A DNA stretch of 7,930 nt from Sutterella sp. UBA1442 (lineage in GTDB: Bacteria > Pseudomonadota > Gammaproteobacteria > Burkholderiales > Burkholderiaceae_F). Position numbers and translations under genes: made by a program. Positions 1 to 6,311 of this stretch are shown here, in pieces. The stretch is taken from NCBI GenBank assembly GCA_002329575.1, contig DCTK01000111.1, positions 2,406 through 10,335 on the forward strand. Reading direction: 5' to 3'. Within the stretch, counting starts at the first letter, position 1. Each line of letters opens with the position of its first letter. The notes under the pieces are model-generated. The model did not search any database. It was not told where the DNA came from and saw nothing but the letters and a program-made list of their open reading frames with translations.

Positions 1-588
1 ACCCAACCAGAGCAAGCAGACGCTCAGACAAAGGCAAATGAACAACCTGAACAAGTCGAATTAACGCAAGTCACGCAAGACATCGAGCAAGACAACACTG
101 AGACGGCGAAGACGGACTCACCCCAAGCGGTTGAACATACGTCTCAATCGTCTGAGCCGGTGAACGAAGTCAAGACCGAAGATGTCTTCGAGTCGACTGC
201 TACGCAAGAAAACAATGCATCCTTGAACTCTGAGCTCCCGTCTGAACAAACGACTGTCCGTGAAGAGTCTTCGAACTTGATCGAAACGACGACGGTCCAA
301 GTCGATGCAGACACTCGTACTTCAGATGCGACCAATGACCAAGAGCTCGAAGAGAAGGCTGAAGAAGCGGCAAAGGAATCGCACCCGTCGTTATCCTCTG
401 AAACTCAAGATAAGGTTAAACCGCTCATTACCATTGAGCACGATGAGCCCGTCACTGTCCCGCCCACTGAGCCCGTGAGCGGCGTAGTCATGACAACGGA
501 CGCGATCGAAAAACCCGCTCGTCGTCGCAAAGCCATTAAAACGGTGGCCAAGCGCCACAAAAAGCTCTACGAGGAAAAGCAATCGTGA
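1..588 (+). CDS. C-terminal part of an unidentified protein with an acidic low-complexity tail (5' end outside window)
   Basis: Frame 1 is open from the first base to the TGA at 586-588, giving the last 195 residues of a longer protein. I do not recognise the family. Residues 1 to about 165 are rich in Glu, Gln, Thr, Ser and Asp with almost no aromatics and no visible domain, so this part is probably disordered. A short Pro/Val stretch follows. The last 25 residues switch to a strongly basic patch (ARRRK, AKRHKK) ending in YEEKQS. An acidic tail with a basic end resembles the disordered C-termini of RNA-processing or translation proteins, but that is only analogy. The stop overlaps the rsgA GTG by 4 nt, so the two genes are probably cotranscribed and translationally coupled. 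The GTG at 160 is an internal codon and should not be used as a start. Reality as coding sequence is fairly sure; function is unknown. Confidence 0.8.
   Translation, partial: TQPEQADAQTKANEQPEQVELTQVTQDIEQDNTETAKTDSPQAVEHTSQSSEPVNEVKTEDVFESTATQENNASLNSELPSEQTTVREESSNLIETTTVQVDADTRTSDATNDQELEEKAEEAAKESHPSLSSETQDKVKPLITIEHDEPVTVPPTEPVSGVVMTTDAIEKPARRRKAIKTVAKRHKKLYEEKQS
571..587 (+). promoter_or_regulatory. Shine-Dalgarno and GTG start of rsgA
   Basis: GAGGA at 571-575 lies 9 nt before GTG at 585-587. This GTG overlaps the preceding gene's TGA (GTGA). No ATG in this frame gives a better start before the OB-fold begins, so the ribosome-binding site decides in favour of GTG. Confidence 0.7.
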
Positions 589-1517
589 GAAAAGAGCGCA
601 AGTCCGCCGGTCCCCAATCGACATTTCATGCGCAAGTGATTTCTTGCCACGGCAGACACCATTTTGTGCGCGATGATCAAAATCAGCTTTTTGAAGCCCA
701 TCGCCGAGGTAAAAAGGCCGATGTTGTGGTGGGCGATGAAGTGCTGTGTTCGGCAGCCGTTGACAACACGGTGGCCATTGAAAGCGTGCTTGAACGCAAA
801 AATCTTCTCTTTCGTCAAGATGAATGGCGCACGAAAACACTTGCTGCCAACATCGATCTCTTAGCCATTGTCTATGGCTCTCAACCCCGTTTTAATCCCT
901 GGTTTATCTGGCGAGCACTCATTGCTGCTCACGCCGCAAAAGTGCCTGCTATCGTGATTCGCAACAAAACGGACTTGGAAGACGGCGCCCAAGAGGCCGA
1001 TGATTTCTTACGCTCTTTGGATGCGCTCGGCTATCGCACTTGTCGGATGTCAGCAACTGAAGTGGACAAGACCACTCAGGAAACGCTTGCCGAAGTCTTT
1101 TTTAATCACAAAACGCTTCTTGTCGGACAATCCGGTATGGGCAAATCCACCATCCTCAATTTGCTCGTAAAAGAAGCCAATGCCAAAACACAAGAGTATT
1201 CCCAAGCCCTTAACCTCGGTCGTCAAACGACCACTGTCACAACGTTATACGACTTGGATGAGGCCGACGGCTTTGTGATTGACTCACCGGGCTTTCAGGA
1301 GTTTGGCCTTTCTCACTTGAGCTTAGAAGACATCGTTGACGCCATGCCGGACTTTAGATCTCTGGTGCACAAGTGTCGCTTTGCCGATTGCAAACATCTA
1401 AAGGAACCCGATTGTGCTATTAAAGCCGCAGTTGCCCAAGGCGAAATTTCCGAGGAGCGCTACGCCTTTTATGTTGCGATAGCTGAACAAATGCTTCGAG
1501 CCAAACCTCAGTATTAG
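585..1517 (+). CDS. rsgA: Small ribosomal subunit biogenesis GTPase RsgA (YjeQ/EngC)
   Basis: The product is a 310-residue circularly permuted GTPase. In this family it binds the 30S decoding centre late in assembly and releases assembly factors on GTP hydrolysis. Domains in order: an N-terminal OB-fold (about residues 13-75), then a GTPase domain with motifs in permuted order. G4 is NKTD (127-130), G1/P-loop is GQSGMGKST (181-189), the switch Thr cluster GRQTTT is at 212-217, and G3 is DSPG (233-236). A C-terminal zinc motif follows, with C264, C269, H271 and C277 spaced C-x4-C-x-H-x5-C. The short N-terminal basic stretch (RKERK) is typical. Length is close to that of the family core. It overlaps the upstream gene by 4 nt and converges on rplS. 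The identification is firm. Bacterial RsgA is often non-essential but needed for normal ribosome yield. Confidence 0.96.
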   Translation: MRKERKSAGPQSTFHAQVISCHGRHHFVRDDQNQLFEAHRRGKKADVVVGDEVLCSAAVDNTVAIESVLERKNLLFRQDEWRTKTLAANIDLLAIVYGSQPRFNPWFIWRALIAAHAAKVPAIVIRNKTDLEDGAQEADDFLRSLDALGYRTCRMSATEVDKTTQETLAEVFFNHKTLLVGQSGMGKSTILNLLVKEANAKTQEYSQALNLGRQTTTVTTLYDLDEADGFVIDSPGFQEFGLSHLSLEDIVDAMPDFRSLVHKCRFADCKHLKEPDCAIKAAVAQGEISEERYAFYVAIAEQMLRAKPQY

Positions 1518-1522
1518 CCTTG

Positions 1523-1591
1523 CATTTTGGCAAAATGCCCCAACAAAATTTGGCCAAATCCCCTAACGAAAATCAGCCAAACACCTCAACA
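1523..1591. repeat. Degenerate 22-23-bp tandem repeat, three units, with internal dyads
   Basis: Three adjacent related units lie at 1524-1545, 1546-1568 and 1569-1591, sharing the pattern A-rich / TTTGGCCAAA / CCCC(T)AAC(A/G). A decayed fourth copy may follow to about 1611. Unit 1 contains the perfect dyad CATTTTG-G-CAAAATG (1523-1537). Unit 2 contains the 12-bp palindrome ATTTGGCCAAAT (1548-1559). Unit 3 has lost half the dyad (ATCAGCCAAAC). It begins 5 nt after the rsgA stop. No U-tract follows the dyads, so they are not classical terminators. The role is unknown. Confidence 0.5.
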
Positions 1592-1720
1592 AAAAATGAA
1601 ATCCATTAACAATCAATGGGTTAGAAAAGACATTCTATGTCAGCCATTTTTTAAATCTTAGCCACTATTTAGATGCAAAAACTCTAACGCTTCATCGCGA
1701 AACCGTGACCAAATCACGCG
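1592..1720. other. Non-coding remainder of the rsgA/rplS convergent gap
   Basis: This AT-rich stretch holds no plausible gene. Small hairpins are visible. GACAT-TCT-ATGTC (1629-1641) is followed after 5 nt by six T residues (1647-1652), which could be a weak rsgA terminator. CGTGA-CCAAA-TCACG (1704-1718) lies just beyond the rplS terminator. Both stems are only 5 bp, so neither is called as a feature with confidence. Confidence 0.35.
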
Positions 1721-1721
1721 C

Positions 1722-1758
1722 AAAAAAACGGCTGAGACTTCATCATCTCAGCCGTTTT
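1722..1758 (-). terminator. Rho-independent terminator of rplS, possibly bidirectional
   Basis: A perfect 13-bp inverted repeat pairs 1725-1737 with 1746-1758 around an 8-nt loop (1738-1745). Its GC-rich core is CGGCTGAGA/TCTCAGCCG. Read on the minus strand, the hairpin is followed by seven U residues (A run at 1722-1728 on the plus strand). It starts about 25 nt after the rplS stop. Read on the plus strand, only TTTT follows, so it may also stop rsgA transcription, but less strongly. Confidence 0.9.
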
Positions 1759-1783
1759 CAGTATCAGCTCAAAGTTCTTCGAA

Positions 1784-2146
1784 TTACTTCGACAACTTTT
1801 CCTTAATACGGGCAGCCTTACCAGAGCGGTTGCGCAAGTAGTAGAGCTTGGCACGGCGAACGTCACCGCGGCGCTTAACTTCAATGCTAGCAATCGTCGG
1901 GGCATAGAGTTGGAACGTACGTTCAACACCTTCGCCGCTCGAGATCTTACGAACGATGAAGGAAGAGTTCAAACCGCGGTTACGACGGGCGATCACGACG
2001 CCTTCGTAGGCTTGCACGCGCTTGCGGGAGCCTTCAACAACGTTCACATTCACCACCACCGTGTCACCGGCGGCAAATTCAGGATAGGTCTTGCCAGCGG
2101 TCAAGCGGGCAATTTCTTCTTGTTCCAACGTTTGGATGAGATTCAT
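1784..2146 (-). CDS. rplS: 50S ribosomal protein L19
   Basis: The product is 120 residues, close to the usual 115-130 for bL19, a protein of the large subunit at the interface with the 30S. The N-terminal helix ([15 protein letters not shown]) is followed by the KOW-like beta barrel with [13 protein letters not shown] (27-39) and [12 protein letters not shown] (47-58). The conserved [23 protein letters not shown] segment and the basic C-terminus ending RIKEKLSK complete the family pattern. The start is supported by GGAG about 6 nt upstream of the ATG (minus strand ACGGAGTAAATAATG). It lies 155 bp after trmD, far more than the other gaps in this cluster, and that gap carries a promoter-like sequence. 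A strong terminator follows. In most proteobacteria rplS follows trmD in a ribosomal operon, and that adjacency is kept here. Confidence 0.98.
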   Translation of the reverse strand: MNLIQTLEQEEIARLTAGKTYPEFAAGDTVVVNVNVVEGSRKRVQAYEGVVIARRNRGLNSSFIVRKISSGEGVERTFQLYAPTIASIEVKRRGDVRRAKLYYLRNRSGKAARIKEKLSK

Positions 2147-2170
2147 TATTTACTCCGTTACCATCGTCAT

Positions 2171-2259
2171 GTGGTCTGCTCTCGAGTCTCTCGCGCATCG
2201 TCACCACCGATAGGATGGATTTTTTAACTATGAAAAATCAATTTACGTTCCGAAGAACG
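2171..2259 (-). promoter_or_regulatory. Structured 5' leader of rplS
   Basis: Between the predicted promoter and rplS the minus-strand RNA would carry three hairpins. The first is CGUUC-UUCG-GAACG (2246-2259), an ultrastable C(UUCG)G tetraloop. The second is an A/U-only-type stem GAUUUUU/AAAAAUC (2218-2239). The third is an outer stem GUGGU/ACCAC (2203-2207 with 2171-2175) enclosing CGAG-AGA-CUCG (2183-2193). Ribosomal protein leaders often bind their own product, but no match to a named leader is claimed. Confidence 0.35.
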
Positions 2260-2267
2260 AGTGAGTG

Positions 2268-2295
2268 ATTTTACAGCAACCGATGGAATTTGCAA
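2268..2295 (-). promoter_or_regulatory. Candidate sigma-70 promoter for rplS
   Basis: Reading the minus strand, TTGCAA (2290-2295) and TAAAAT (2268-2273) are separated by 16 nt. They lie just after the trmD stop and about 115-120 nt upstream of rplS. Predicted initiation near 2261 would put the UUCG hairpin at the very 5' end of the transcript. The spacer is one below optimum and the -35 matches 4 of 6 consensus bases. Confidence 0.45.
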
Positions 2296-2301
2296 GGTTT
2301 T

Positions 2302-3042
2302 TTACTTGTCGGCGTGCTCTTCGAGCCACTTTTCATCCGCTTGAGTCAGTTTGCCTTCGTTTCGGGCTTTTTCGATCAAATCCGGTCGCGTTTTTTGGGT
2401 TAGCTGAAGACTTTGCTCACGTGTCCAACGAGCAATGTTAGCGTGGTGCCCGCTCAGAAGCACCTCGGGTACACGCTCGCCTTGCCAGACTTCGGGTCTC
2501 GTGTAGTGCGGAGCATCCAAAAGCCCGGTTGAAAACGATTCATCTAACGTCGAAAGCTCTTTAATGGCACCTGGCAACTGTCTGACCACGGCATCAATGA
2601 CGACCATGGCCGGCAGTTCCCCGCCTGAGAGCACAAAGTCCCCCACACTGACAATTTCATCGACCGAGCGGTCTAAAAAGCGCTGATCAATGCCTTCATA
2701 ACGCCCGCAAATGAGTACAAGAGACTCATCATTAGCGACCCATTGACGCACTTTCTCATCGGTGAGCGGCGTACCATTAGGCGCAAAACTAATGACTTTT
2801 CCCCGATTGCCCGAGGCACGGATGCGATCCAAAGTTCTTTGCAACGGCTCGGCCATCATCACCATGCCTGGTCCGCCTCCAAAAGGTCTGTCATCGATCG
2901 TCCGGTGATTGTCCTCAGTCTCTTCTCTCGGATTCCAAGTGTGAAGTGACCACAAACCGCGTTTGGCCGCACGAGCCGTAATGCCGTGGTCATAAACGGC
3001 ATCAAACATGGGCGAAAAAAGCGTAATGACATCAAAGCGCAT
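2302..3042 (-). CDS. trmD: tRNA (guanine-N1-)-methyltransferase, m1G37
   Basis: The product is 246 residues, the normal size for TrmD. This SPOUT-class enzyme uses S-adenosylmethionine to methylate G37 next to the anticodon and so prevents +1 frameshifting. Visible motifs: DDRPFGGGPGMVMM (50-63), LICGRYEGIDQRF (110-122) and SVGDFVLSGGELPAM (132-146), the last two forming the trefoil-knot SAM site. Arg154 is kept. LLDAPHYTRPEVW (174-186) and the C-terminal helical domain follow. The linker is odd: it reads STLDESF (164-170), one residue shorter than in E. coli, with Glu where the proposed catalytic Asp169 (DSF) is expected and Asp one place earlier. The start is supported by AAGAGGA about 9 nt upstream. 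The gene starts 22 bp after iscX with no rpsP or rimM between, so it is probably transcribed with the isc genes. The family call is firm. Confidence 0.97.
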   Translation of the reverse strand: MRFDVITLFSPMFDAVYDHGITARAAKRGLWSLHTWNPREETEDNHRTIDDRPFGGGPGMVMMAEPLQRTLDRIRASGNRGKVISFAPNGTPLTDEKVRQWVANDESLVLICGRYEGIDQRFLDRSVDEIVSVGDFVLSGGELPAMVVIDAVVRQLPGAIKELSTLDESFSTGLLDAPHYTRPEVWQGERVPEVLLSGHHANIARWTREQSLQLTQKTRPDLIEKARNEGKLTQADEKWLEEHADK

Positions 3043-3064
3043 GGCCTGCGATCCTCTTCTTTAA

Positions 3065-3256
3065 TCAACGCTCGTCGAGCCACGCTTGAAGAATTGCTTC
3101 AAGAATGGCTTCGTTACTTTTTTGAGGATCGTCTTCAAAGTCCTCTAACTCAAGTACCATCGCGTGCAACTCCGTGAATCGAAGTTTCAATGGATCGATA
3201 TCCGGATGCTCATCGTAGAGCACCTCGGCAATGGCTTGAGTATCCGTCCAGCGCAT
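3065..3256 (-). CDS. iscX: Fe-S cluster assembly protein IscX (YfhJ)
   Basis: The product is a 63-residue acidic protein (E. coli IscX is 66) with the family pattern throughout. It opens with MRWTDTQAIAEVLYDEHPDIDP (1-22), has the middle segment RFTELHAMVLELEDFEDDP, and ends SNEAILEAILQAWLDE. IscX is a small winged-helix-like protein that binds IscS at the surface also used by frataxin CyaY and ferredoxin. It modulates sulfur transfer and can bind iron through its acidic face. It starts 2 bp after the fdx stop, with AAAGGA within the fdx end acting as ribosome-binding site, so it belongs to the isc operon. It is normally the last isc gene. Here trmD follows directly. Confidence 0.95.
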   Translation of the reverse strand: MRWTDTQAIAEVLYDEHPDIDPLKLRFTELHAMVLELEDFEDDPQKSNEAILEAILQAWLDER

Positions 3257-3258
3257 CT

Positions 3259-3594
3259 TTAACGTTCCTTTGCGTGGTTGCGACTATATTTGGGAATTTC
3301 AACAACCAAGTCTTCACTGCCCACTTTAGTTTGGCAAGACAATCGTGAGACGGCCGTCACACCCCAAGCTTGATCCAAACGGTCAAGTTCTTCATCTTCG
3401 GGTTCATTGAGTGAATCAAACCCTTCGCGAATAATGACGTGACAGGTGGAGCAAGCACCGGAAAATTCGCAAGCGTGCTCAATTCTGATTCCATTGGCAA
3501 GCAGTGCTCGCGCAAGCGATGCTCCTTCTCGCGCTTCAAACGTTTTGCCCTCAGGGCACAGTTGTTCATGAGGCAAGACGGTAATCTTAGGCAT
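3259..3594 (-). CDS. fdx: isc-type [2Fe-2S] ferredoxin
   Basis: The product is 111 residues, matching E. coli Fdx. Cluster ligands are C42, C48, C51 and C87 ([15 protein letters not shown] plus LSCQT), the adrenodoxin-type spacing. Ferredoxin supplies electrons to the IscS-IscU complex for persulfide reduction and cluster coupling. I start it at the ATG at 3594 ([16 protein letters not shown]), which matches the family N-terminus. The frame is open further upstream to 3699, but that extension is only a shadow of the hscA end. The chosen start overlaps the hscA stop by 8 nt, implying translational coupling. The C-terminus [14 protein letters not shown] is typical. Confidence 0.97.
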   Translation of the reverse strand: MPKITVLPHEQLCPEGKTFEAREGASLARALLANGIRIEHACEFSGACSTCHVIIREGFDSLNEPEDEELDRLDQAWGVTAVSRLSCQTKVGSEDLVVEIPKYSRNHAKER

Positions 3595-5473
3595 TGTCTT
3601 TGCTTCCTTCTTCAATTTCATCCAATGACTTACCCGACAGGGCTTGCTGAATTGCCCGGTCCATGCGACGCTCGGCAAAGGTTTCCGTGGCTTGAGCAAG
3701 TTCCTTTTGAAGGGCTTTCATAGCGTCCAAATCGTGAGCCTGAACCGCAGAGGCCAACGCGCTCATCTTCTGCGCAATGAGATCAAACTCTTCTTGGCTC
3801 AATAAATCCGCATCGGTGTTTAACGCACTTTGAGTGCTTTGCATCAAGCGCATGGATTCGACTTCTTCTTCACGAAGTGCTCTCAGATGCATATCTTCTT
3901 CAGCCGAACCCGTGCCTTCTTTGAGCATGCGAACGATCTCTTCATCGGTCAGACCATAAGAGGGCTTAACCGTCACGTGCGCTTCAACACCTGTTTGGGT
4001 CTCTCGTGCTGACACTGACAAAAGACCGTCGGCATCCACCGAGAACGTCACTCGAATACGAGCTGCTCCGGCCACCAGTGCCGGTAGTCCCCTTAATTCA
4101 AACCTAGCCAAACTGCGACATGCGTCCACGATTTCACGCTCGCCTTGCAACACGTGAATGGCCATGGCCGTCTGACCGTCTTTAAACGTTGTAAAGTCTT
4201 GTGCCATCGCTACAGGGATGGGCGTGTTACGCGGAATGATTTTCTCAACCAATCCGCCCATCGTTTCAATACCTAACGACAAGGGCGTCACGTCTAGCAG
4301 TAACCAGTCGTCTTCTGAGGCGGTGTTGCCCGCAAGCATATTGGCTTGCTTGGCGGCACCAACCGCAACAACTTGATCCGGGTCGATATTGGCCAGAGGC
4401 TCAAAACCTAAATAATTTTTCACGGCTTCGCGAACAACCGGCATGCGAGTTGAGCCGCCGACAAGCACCAAACCTTGAATGTCCTGATTATCCAGTTTGG
4501 CATCGCTTATCACGCTCTTGAGCGTTTCAATCGTTTTTTGCACCAAGTGACATGTCATCGACTTAAAGGCGTCTCGCGTCAGCGTTAAGTCCACCGTTTG
4601 GTTCGATAACATCACTTGAAGTTTTGCGGCTTCGCTTGTCGTTAACGCTTCCTTGGCCGCTCGACAGGCAACGAGCAAAGCCTGCTTGTCATCCGAAGAC
4701 AAAATGTTTTCTAGCTTTGCTTCTTGCACCGCCCAGCAGAAAATACGATGGTCAAAATCGTCACCGCCAAGTGCTGAATCTCCACCTGTGGCCAAGACTT
4801 CAAAAACGCCTTTATTTAACCGCAAAACGGAAACGTCAAAAGTGCCGCCCCCTAAGTCATAAATGACATATAAGCCTTCGGCACCTTCATCCAATCCGTA
4901 GGCCAATGCTGCGGCCGTAGGTTCATTTAAAAGACGAAGAACATTAAGACCGGCTAAGCGCGCCGCATCCTTAGTAGCCTGACGTTGCGAGTCATCAAAG
5001 TAAGCCGGCACCGTAATGACCGCCCCCACCATTTCCCCGCCGAGCGCTTCTTCAGCGCGATCTTTGAGGGATTTCAAAATTTCGGCGGAGACTTCCACAG
5101 GGCTTTTGGTTCCGGCGACCGTTTCAATACGAAGCATCGCATCTTCATCGGTGAAACGATACGGCAAATTCGTTAAATGCTTTAAATCGGCACGGCTTCG
5201 GCCGACAAAGCGCTTAACGCTCACAATGGTATTTTCTGCATCATGCGTGACACTACGTGCAGCGTCGTAGCCTACTTCCACGTCGCCCTCTGGTAAGTAG
5301 CGCACGATGGACGGCAAAAGCTTTCTGCCTTCGTGGTCAGCAAGCACCACCGTTTCACCACTTTTGACCGTAGCCACCAAAGAGTTCGTCGTTCCGAGAT
5401 CAATACCAACGGCCAGTCGATGTTGATGAGGATCGGCCGAGAGACCAGGCTCGGCAATTTGCAATAACGCCAT
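3587..5473 (-). CDS. hscA: Hsp70-family chaperone HscA (Hsc66) for Fe-S cluster transfer
   Basis: The product is 628 residues (E. coli HscA is 616). This specialised Hsp70 recognises the LPPVK peptide of IscU and, with HscB, drives ATP-dependent cluster release to acceptor proteins. The N-terminus [20 protein letters not shown] is the HscA-specific extension. The nucleotide-binding domain has DLGTTNS (25-31), [11 protein letters not shown] (183-193), [10 protein letters not shown] (206-215) and LVGGSTRMP (337-345). The interdomain linker is [13 protein letters not shown] (391-403), followed by the beta-sandwich substrate domain and a helical lid with [13 protein letters not shown] (602-614). 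A tail of about 10 extra residues ends EEGSKDNA, and its codons hold the fdx ribosome-binding site. AGGA overlapping the hscB stop lies 7 nt upstream of the start. It is 9 bp after hscB. The identification is firm. Confidence 0.98.
   Translation of the reverse strand: MALLQIAEPGLSADPHQHRLAVGIDLGTTNSLVATVKSGETVVLADHEGRKLLPSIVRYLPEGDVEVGYDAARSVTHDAENTIVSVKRFVGRSRADLKHLTNLPYRFTDEDAMLRIETVAGTKSPVEVSAEILKSLKDRAEEALGGEMVGAVITVPAYFDDSQRQATKDAARLAGLNVLRLLNEPTAAALAYGLDEGAEGLYVIYDLGGGTFDVSVLRLNKGVFEVLATGGDSALGGDDFDHRIFCWAVQEAKLENILSSDDKQALLVACRAAKEALTTSEAAKLQVMLSNQTVDLTLTRDAFKSMTCHLVQKTIETLKSVISDAKLDNQDIQGLVLVGGSTRMPVVREAVKNYLGFEPLANIDPDQVVAVGAAKQANMLAGNTASEDDWLLLDVTPLSLGIETMGGLVEKIIPRNTPIPVAMAQDFTTFKDGQTAMAIHVLQGEREIVDACRSLARFELRGLPALVAGAARIRVTFSVDADGLLSVSARETQTGVEAHVTVKPSYGLTDEEIVRMLKEGTGSAEEDMHLRALREEEVESMRLMQSTQSALNTDADLLSQEEFDLIAQKMSALASAVQAHDLDAMKALQKELAQATETFAERRMDRAIQQALSGKSLDEIEEGSKDNA
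3592..3610 (-). promoter_or_regulatory. Ribosome-binding site of fdx inside the hscA 3' end
   Basis: GAAGGA (minus strand, 3605-3610) lies 10 nt before the fdx ATG at 3594. It is encoded by the last codons of hscA (Glu-Gly-Ser). This supports the 3594 start over the longer frame from 3699. Confidence 0.6.
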
Positions 5474-5482
5474 GAAAATGTC

Positions 5483-5974
5483 CTAATGAGGTATTTGAGT
5501 CAAAAGCTTACTGACAAACATCAGTTCACGTGTGGCAGCGGCTGCGGCTTTCGTGTCGTGATCAACGTCCAGTGCCTTGGCCACTCGCTGCAAAATTTTG
5601 TCTTGTTCACGTCCGATTTCCTCAATGATGCTTGCGCGAACGGGCTCGCTTGTTTCATCATCGTCCAAAATCGCGCGCCAAGTCAGCTGTTTTTCGAGAA
5701 ACTCAGGCGCCATAGCGCGTTCAGCCAAGGCGTTGACACCATTGAGTTCGCAGAGATAAAGCGCACGTTTAATATCGTCAGACAGGGTCTGGTAGGCCTC
5801 ATTGACCTGTACGCTCATCTGCTCGGCAAGACGCTTTTCCACCGGCCCCGCATTCACAAAACGATCCGGGTGCAGTCGTGCTAATAAAAGTGTTTTTGCC
5901 TTTTGTAAAGACAAAGAATCAACCGCGAAAGTCTGCGGTTGATTCAAAAGTTCAAAATAATTTTTTTGTGCCAT
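5483..5974 (-). CDS. hscB: J-domain co-chaperone HscB (Hsc20)
   Basis: The product is 163 residues (E. coli HscB is 171). It binds IscU and HscA and stimulates HscA ATPase activity. The N-terminal J-domain (about residues 5-75) carries the required HPD at 35-37 in LLLARLHPDRF, followed by VNEAYQTLSDDIKRALYL (57-74). The C-terminal helical bundle (about 85-163) is the IscU-binding part, with the typical FLEKQLTWRAIL (92-103). The frame is open back to 6016, overlapping iscA by 31 bp. I chose the ATG at 5974 because it gives the family N-terminus (QKNYFELL) and is preceded by GGA at 5983-5985. It starts 11 bp after iscA and ends 9 bp before hscA, inside the isc operon. Confidence 0.95.
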   Translation of the reverse strand: MAQKNYFELLNQPQTFAVDSLSLQKAKTLLLARLHPDRFVNAGPVEKRLAEQMSVQVNEAYQTLSDDIKRALYLCELNGVNALAERAMAPEFLEKQLTWRAILDDDETSEPVRASIIEEIGREQDKILQRVAKALDVDHDTKAAAAATRELMFVSKLLTQIPH

Positions 5975-5985
5975 CGGGCATTCCG

Positions 5986-6309
5986 TTATACGGTGAACGA
6001 TTCTCCGCAACCGCAATGTTCTTTTTCATTAGGATTGTGGAACTTAAATCCTTCATTTAATCCTTCGCGGGTGTAATCAAGCTCAGTGCCGTCAATGTAG
6101 GGAAGGCTCTTGGCATCCACCACCACCTTCACTCCAAAAGACTCCCACACTTGATCGTCTTCTTCAATTTTATCGGCAAACTCGAGCTTATAGGCCATAC
6201 CCGAGCAACCCGAAGTCTTCACGCCCAAGCGCAAACCGATGCCCTTTCCGCGCTTTTGAAGATACGCATTGACGTGATCGGCAGCTTTTTGAGTTAACGT
6301 CACAGCCAT
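5986..6309 (-). CDS. iscA: A-type Fe-S cluster carrier IscA
   Basis: The product is 107 residues, the same as E. coli IscA. The three ligand cysteines are C35 ([10 protein letters not shown]), C99 and C101 (HCGCGESF), matching the canonical CxnCGC pattern. A-type carriers receive a cluster or iron and pass it to apo-targets, with a major role in [4Fe-4S] maturation under aerobic conditions. N-terminus [13 protein letters not shown] and segment [14 protein letters not shown] are family-typical. It starts 2 bp after the iscU stop, with AAGGG in the iscU end as ribosome-binding site, so expression is tied to iscU. ErpA and SufA share the fold, but position between iscU and hscB makes IscA the clear choice. 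Confidence 0.97.
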   Translation of the reverse strand: MAVTLTQKAADHVNAYLQKRGKGIGLRLGVKTSGCSGMAYKLEFADKIEEDDQVWESFGVKVVVDAKSLPYIDGTELDYTREGLNEGFKFHNPNEKEHCGCGESFTV

Positions 6310-6311
6310 GA

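Noticed and set aside
391..840. 149-codon open frame on the minus strand across the rsgA start
   Set aside because: It is antisense to two well-supported plus-strand genes, resembles no family, and is Cys/His/Arg-rich in the way of a frame shadow.
1523..1611. Possible CRISPR array in the rsgA/rplS gap
   Set aside because: The units are contiguous and degenerate, with no unique spacers, and no cas gene is nearby.
2150..2170. Six-codon minus-strand reading frame (MTMVTE) ending 3 nt before the rplS ATG
   Set aside because: There is no clear ribosome-binding site before it, it contains no runs of regulatory codons, and it is short enough to occur by chance; it merely contains the rplS Shine-Dalgarno.
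1910..2227. 105-codon plus-strand open frame opposite rplS
   Set aside because: It is the complement of the clear L19 gene and shows no recognisable protein features.
3595..3699. N-terminal extension of ferredoxin to 3699
   Set aside because: It would lie wholly within hscA, adds a sequence foreign to the family, and the 3594 start has its own ribosome-binding site and the conserved N-terminus.
5486..5884. 132-codon plus-strand open frame opposite hscB
   Set aside because: It is antisense to a firmly identified HscB with an intact HPD motif, and has no independent start signal or homology that I can see.
5975..6016. N-terminal extension of HscB to 6016
   Set aside because: It would overlap the end of iscA by 31 bp and adds 14 residues not typical of HscB; the ATG at 5974 fits better.
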